A stretch of 64,000 nt of DNA from Timema cristinae (lineage: Eukaryota; Arthropoda; Insecta; Phasmatodea; Timematidae), in contig JBCFYV010009882.1 of NCBI GenBank assembly GCA_039000515.1, positions 56,221,777 through 56,285,776 on the forward strand, in the 5' to 3' direction. Made by a program: the position numbers and the translations under genes. This document shows, piece by piece, positions 60,976 through 64,000 of the stretch; position 1 is the stretch's first letter; the number at the start of each line of letters is the position of its first letter. The notes under the pieces were generated by a model that was not told the DNA's origin, made no database searches, and was given only the letters and a program-made list of their open reading frames with translations.

Positions 60976-61249
60976 TTATTATTAGCACCGCGTCTTACTA
61001 CCCGTTCGGGTTATACGCACTTACGCTAATGTGTAATGGTAGGGTGATTGTGAGATGAAATGAAGGACCTACAGTTTAACGTGGAATCCGAACCACGGTG
61101 GAGGCCTGGCATTCCCCACATTCACAAGAAGTATTGTCAGAGGTGAAGGAAGGGTTTGGAAATCAGATAAATCTGTGCCGGTACCGAGGATCGAACCCCG
61201 GCCGCCAGCACAGAAGTCTGACACCTTACCCCTAGACCACCAGGTCACC
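60976..61249 (-). mobile_element. SINE family A, full length, nested in the inserted repeat
   Basis: On the minus strand it starts AGGTGACCTGGTGGTCTAGG, with B box GGGGTTCGATCCTCGG, the full body, and GACGCGGTGCTAATAATAAT at the end. Target duplication TGCTTTATAAA at 60965-60975 and 61250-61260. The short TAA tail and few changes suggest a fairly young copy. The minus-strand frame at 61069-61263 is a by-product. Confidence 0.95.
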
Positions 61250-61341
61250 TGCTTTATAAACAATTTTTAAGCGTTTAGAGGGTAATAATCCGATAAGTTT
61301 GTTCTAATAATCCCTTTTAAAAATAGAGAAACTATTTTTAT

Positions 61342-61363
61342 CCCCGTAGATGATTCTACGGGG
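61342..61363. repeat. Perfect 9-bp hairpin
   Basis: CCCCGTAGA (61342-61350), loop TGAT, TCTACGGGG (61355-61363). No T-run follows. It lies inside the inserted repeat at 60755-61775. Confidence 0.9.
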
Positions 61364-62094
61364 TTGAATAATTAATAAAGATAACTAATTAAAATATGTA
61401 AAGGAGTTTTAATATGAAATTCTAAGAGACGGTAAAATTCTGTAGATTATATTTTGGTGAAATTTTTGGTGTTGTAGTGTCTGTGTGAGTGAGAGGGCCT
61501 GGTCCAGGATGATGTGTGATGTTGGTGGGGAGTGGGGAGAGGGGGGAGACCCGTCCACCTACGATCAGCTGATAACACTCCATGCAGTAGGCAAGGGTGC
61601 CTGCCGAAAATAAAACTCCCCATTAGAAACGATACATGGTCACCTTCTCGTGGTATTGCTCGGGTAGCGCTAAGAACCATGCCATTAAGCTTCAAACAAA
61701 AAATCCCCATTTTCATCCAAATATAATTAATAACACAATATCCCGTGCAAAGAACGGGGATTCAGATATTTCTAAATAAAGTGATATCGCTTTTCGCTTT
61801 TTCATTTCATGAAAACATGAAAACATATTTATCACTCAAGTAATATATTTGCAAAAATTGTAAATGATCAAATGTCCCCTCAAAGTCGCACTCCTATCAG
61901 TTTTTTTCCATATGAGGAAAAAATTTAAAATAAAACACTATTTTGAAGAATATAATTTTTTCGTCATTTTAAATCATGTCATGCCTAATTTACAGTCCAG
62001 ATTTTGATCTTGACTCCTAACAATCTATCCCCATTGTTGATCTCTTCAAAAGAAGTTACTGAAATATTCCACAATAACTATCATCTTTTATTTA

Positions 62095-62960
62095 TTTTCC
62101 TTCATATTTAGAAAGGGTTTGTCAAGGTCTGGCACATGGGCTTTCTATAAAACCTATATATTTTCATTTTCCTCTCTAGCTGATGAAGAAAGTAGATATA
62201 TTCATGTAACATAAATAGGCTTTAAAGTAACATTGTAAGGTGCAAAGTTATAATAACATGGAATATGAGCGGGAGTACCACAAGTATTGGTCCTGGTTGC
62301 TTAGCTATATTCAATATCTGTAACCAACGTACATACCAGCGAGAAATGTAAGATGAGACTCTTTGCTCATGACACGTTTATATAGACTATTCATAGGAAC
62401 ACAAATTAAGAGAACTTAACAATATAGTAGCACCTCGTTAAATTAGAAGACTGACTCAATAAAAAACTGGATAAGAGTAAATCTGGCCAAATCGTCAACA
62501 TTTATTTCATCAAGAGGCAAAAAAATTTTTGGAGATTATTCATCTGAATAAAATTGGGGTTCCAAAGCAGAAATTAATCAAATATCTGGGTATCATACTA
62601 GAAGAAAAATTCATATGTAATCTGAACATTTAATAAACAAGAAAAAAAGGCTTTGGAAGATTCCTTCAATTTTACGCATTTTTAAAAAGCCGTGAACAGA
62701 GACAACAAAATAAACTTATATTTTATAAAACTGTTATACAATTCATATAGAAATATGGATGTGTTGCTTGGAGCTACGCAGCCAAAATCCACATTAGAAG
62801 ACTCCAGACTGTTCAAAATACAATACTTTGAACAATTAGCGGTGTGGACAGGAGAACGATGGTAGTTGGGCTCCATGAAATGACACACAGTAGAATTCCT
62901 TAAAACGCATAGCGAAGGTTCAAAGATCCATACATATGGTTCACGTCGAAATAAATTTAA
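62095..62960 (+). pseudogene. Jockey-like LINE ORF2, rest of the RT domain, decayed
   Basis: KGFVKVWHMGFL (62112-62147) corresponds to the 'KAFD.VWH.GLL' RT motif. AGVPQ (62269-62283) is the 'AGVPQGSVLGP' motif. FAHD (62362-62373) stands where the catalytic FADD should be, so the first catalytic aspartate is replaced by histidine. Further C-terminal landmarks follow in order: AKSSTFISSRGKK, KYLGIILEEKF, NKLIFYKTVIQF-like and AAKIHIRRLQTVQN. Many frame changes. Together with 59343-60680 it is one dead element on the plus strand. Confidence 0.8.
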
Positions 62961-63002
62961 ATATTTATCATTATAGTAATTCATAATAAATATTTAATAT
63001 TC

Positions 63003-63223
63003 CACTTCACTGGTAGAATGTTCTAAGGCATCAATTGCGTGTTGTACTAGCTTGATGGTCAAGGGAAAACCGAGTTTGAATATCTGTCGGGTCTACAAAG
63101 TGGGATTTTCCATTCTCCTTCCACGCTAGTAGGGGTAGATTGTCTCTAAAATTATTTCTTCCCCACCCATACACAATTGGATTAATTAGCATAATTGTGT
63201 TTAACTACCAGGTAGTAAGACGC

Positions 63224-63263
<40 letters not shown>
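63003..63263 (+). mobile_element. SINE family B with the shared GACGCGG(TAA)n tail
   Basis: Head CACTTCACTGGTAGAATG and TTCTAAGGC, B-box region GAGTTTGAATATCTGTCGGG, then GTGGGATTTTCCATTCTCC and CTTCCACGCTAGTAGGGGTA. It ends GGTAGTAAGACGCGG followed by about 13 TAA units, exactly the family A end. The frame at 63140-63400 with an Asn run is a by-product. Confidence 0.75.
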
Positions 63264-63265
<2 letters not shown>

Positions 63266-63900
63266 TTAATATTAAGTATAAATTATATGTTACACCCATC
63301 CTCCAAAGACAAAGTGAGGATGCTAGAATCTATTTTAAGAAATATGACTCGGACGAAGATGTATATGTTCTCAGATCTGAATAGATGGATGAGGACGTGA
63401 GAAAAATGGGGACCCCGACACAAAATGAACAGGAATGAACACGATTACAATGGGCTATTTCTGTGGTGTGTGTTGCATCATTCTGGTTAGAGGGACTGAG
63501 TGAGTCTCCACTTAACTCTCAGTATATGATAAACTTCCAAAGGAGGAGGAGGAGCTCTTGGATACTCCCTCAGGGCCTGGGATCCCAAAAGGTGAAATGG
63601 GACTCTACAACTTCCTCACAGAGATTCTAAGGAATGGAGCACATTCCACACACAAAATAAAACCCACAAAACTTCCTTACAGGGAATCGAACCAATAGAG
63701 TAAACTCCCCTATTCATATGGGGTGAAAAATCAAATGGCGCGTAAAATAAAATGCAATGAATGGGTGGCTTTGAAGTAGATCAGGGAAAATATACGATTG
63801 CGTCACAAAGTCAACGGAGGCATCTGGCAACATATCGCCGGAGGCCTGTGGCGAGCAATGATGAATGGGACAAAATTGGTTGAGAGACATGGTGTCAATT
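63264..63900. other. No gene recognised
   Basis: More G+C-rich than most of the window. The minus-strand frame at 63714-63962 has no known motif. CCACACACAAAATAAAACCC and purine-rich words occur, but nothing diagnostic. Confidence 0.4.
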
Positions 63901-63950
63901 ACCTCATGTAGGAAGGAATGAACAGGTACTACCCCCACCCCTACCCCCAC

Positions 63951-63958
63951 TATAAATA
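63951..63958 (+). promoter_or_regulatory. TATA box of a putative gene starting at the right edge
   Basis: TATAAATA lies directly after a CCCCCACCCCTACCCCCAC stretch (63932-63950), which resembles Sp1/KLF-type C-boxes. It is followed by unusually G+C-rich sequence (CACTCCAGCGGTTGCACC). A start site would fall near 63978-63985. No coding sequence can be judged because the window ends at 64000. Confidence 0.45.
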
Positions 63959-64000
63959 GCACCGCACTCCAGCGGTTGCACCCGGCGTCATGTCACCTGT

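Larger units (their letters stand above)
60755..61775 (+). mobile_element. Repeat inserted in the LINE, class unresolved
   Basis: Starts near CCTCGTATATATAAAAGTG and AAAGCCCTGACTGACTGATT, continues with ACTTCCCAAAAAACTAGAGG / GCTGAAACTTGGCACAGATG, and ends near the hairpin CCCGTGCAAAGAACGGG (61742-61758). A start with GACTGACTGA and an end with a CCCGTGC…ACGGG hairpin are features of a widespread repeat type. A hairpin followed by CTAA (61772-61775) recalls Helitron ends, but the expected A|T insertion context is not seen. A second perfect hairpin is at 61342-61363. Exact ends are uncertain. Confidence 0.4.

Noticed and set aside
61342..61363. Bacterial-type terminator
   Set aside because: Perfect hairpin but no T-run, and the context is a eukaryotic repeat.
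60755..61775. Clear Helitron call
   Set aside because: There is a 3' hairpin with CTAA after it, but no TC start, no A|T target context and no Rep/helicase frame.
63140..63400. Frames containing asparagine runs (also near 44042-44248)
   Set aside because: The runs are translated (TAA)n tails or AAT repeats; no domain is present.

Overview
This 64-kb window looks like gene-poor nuclear DNA of a large-genome invertebrate, most likely an arthropod. It is strongly A+T-rich and full of microsatellites ((TA)n, (TAA)n). It has tRNA-derived SINEs, Jockey-like and RTE-like LINE relics, hAT and pogo/Tigger-like DNA-transposon relics and spliceosomal signals, and no operons or bacterial signals. The arthropod reading rests mainly on a Jockey-type ORF1 with gag-like CCHC knuckles (PRE_C2HC region) and a Jockey-type endonuclease/RT. 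No complete host gene was found. Most open frames are chance frames in A+T-rich DNA or translated (TA)n.

Layout. 1-9.4 kb: two nearly identical 3.28-kb blocks (1-3287 and 6148-9438, about a dozen differences) separated by 2.86 kb. Each carries the same hAT-type MITE and the end of the same unidentified ORF. 9.4-20 kb: a 5'-truncated SINE, degenerate tandem repeats, a decayed reading frame, a pogo/Tigger-type MITE, three (TA)n arrays and a 1-kb purine-rich tract. 20-25 kb: a 72-bp tandem family split into three blocks and a 44-bp minisatellite with a 310-bp higher-order period. 25-42 kb: a hAT transposase terminal exon, RTE-type LINE fragments on both strands, and SINEs. 42-43.4 kb: 5' UTR plus frameshifted ORF1 of a Jockey-like LINE without its ORF2. 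45.4-46.7 kb: a cluster of short hairpins downstream of a TATA box on the minus strand. 49-51 kb: an almost pure A/T palindromic tract, then a G+C-rich island with inverted repeats and a 71-codon ORF. 54 kb: a TATA box, leader and splice donor. 58.8-63.3 kb: a nested pile-up (Jockey-like ORF2 split by another repeat, itself split by a SINE). 63.95 kb: a TATA box pointing out of the window.

How the parts relate. Two SINE families have different tRNA-like heads (Glu-like and Leu/Ser-like) but the same 3' end followed by (TAA)n. This suggests that they used one LINE machinery. RTE-type LINE relics are present and one also ends in TAA-rich repeats, so an RTE partner is possible but unproven. Several SINE copies have clear 11-16-bp target-site duplications. 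The features most worth following up are the hairpin array at 46.0-46.26 kb, the shared SINE tails, the spaced 3.28-kb duplication and the higher-order minisatellite.
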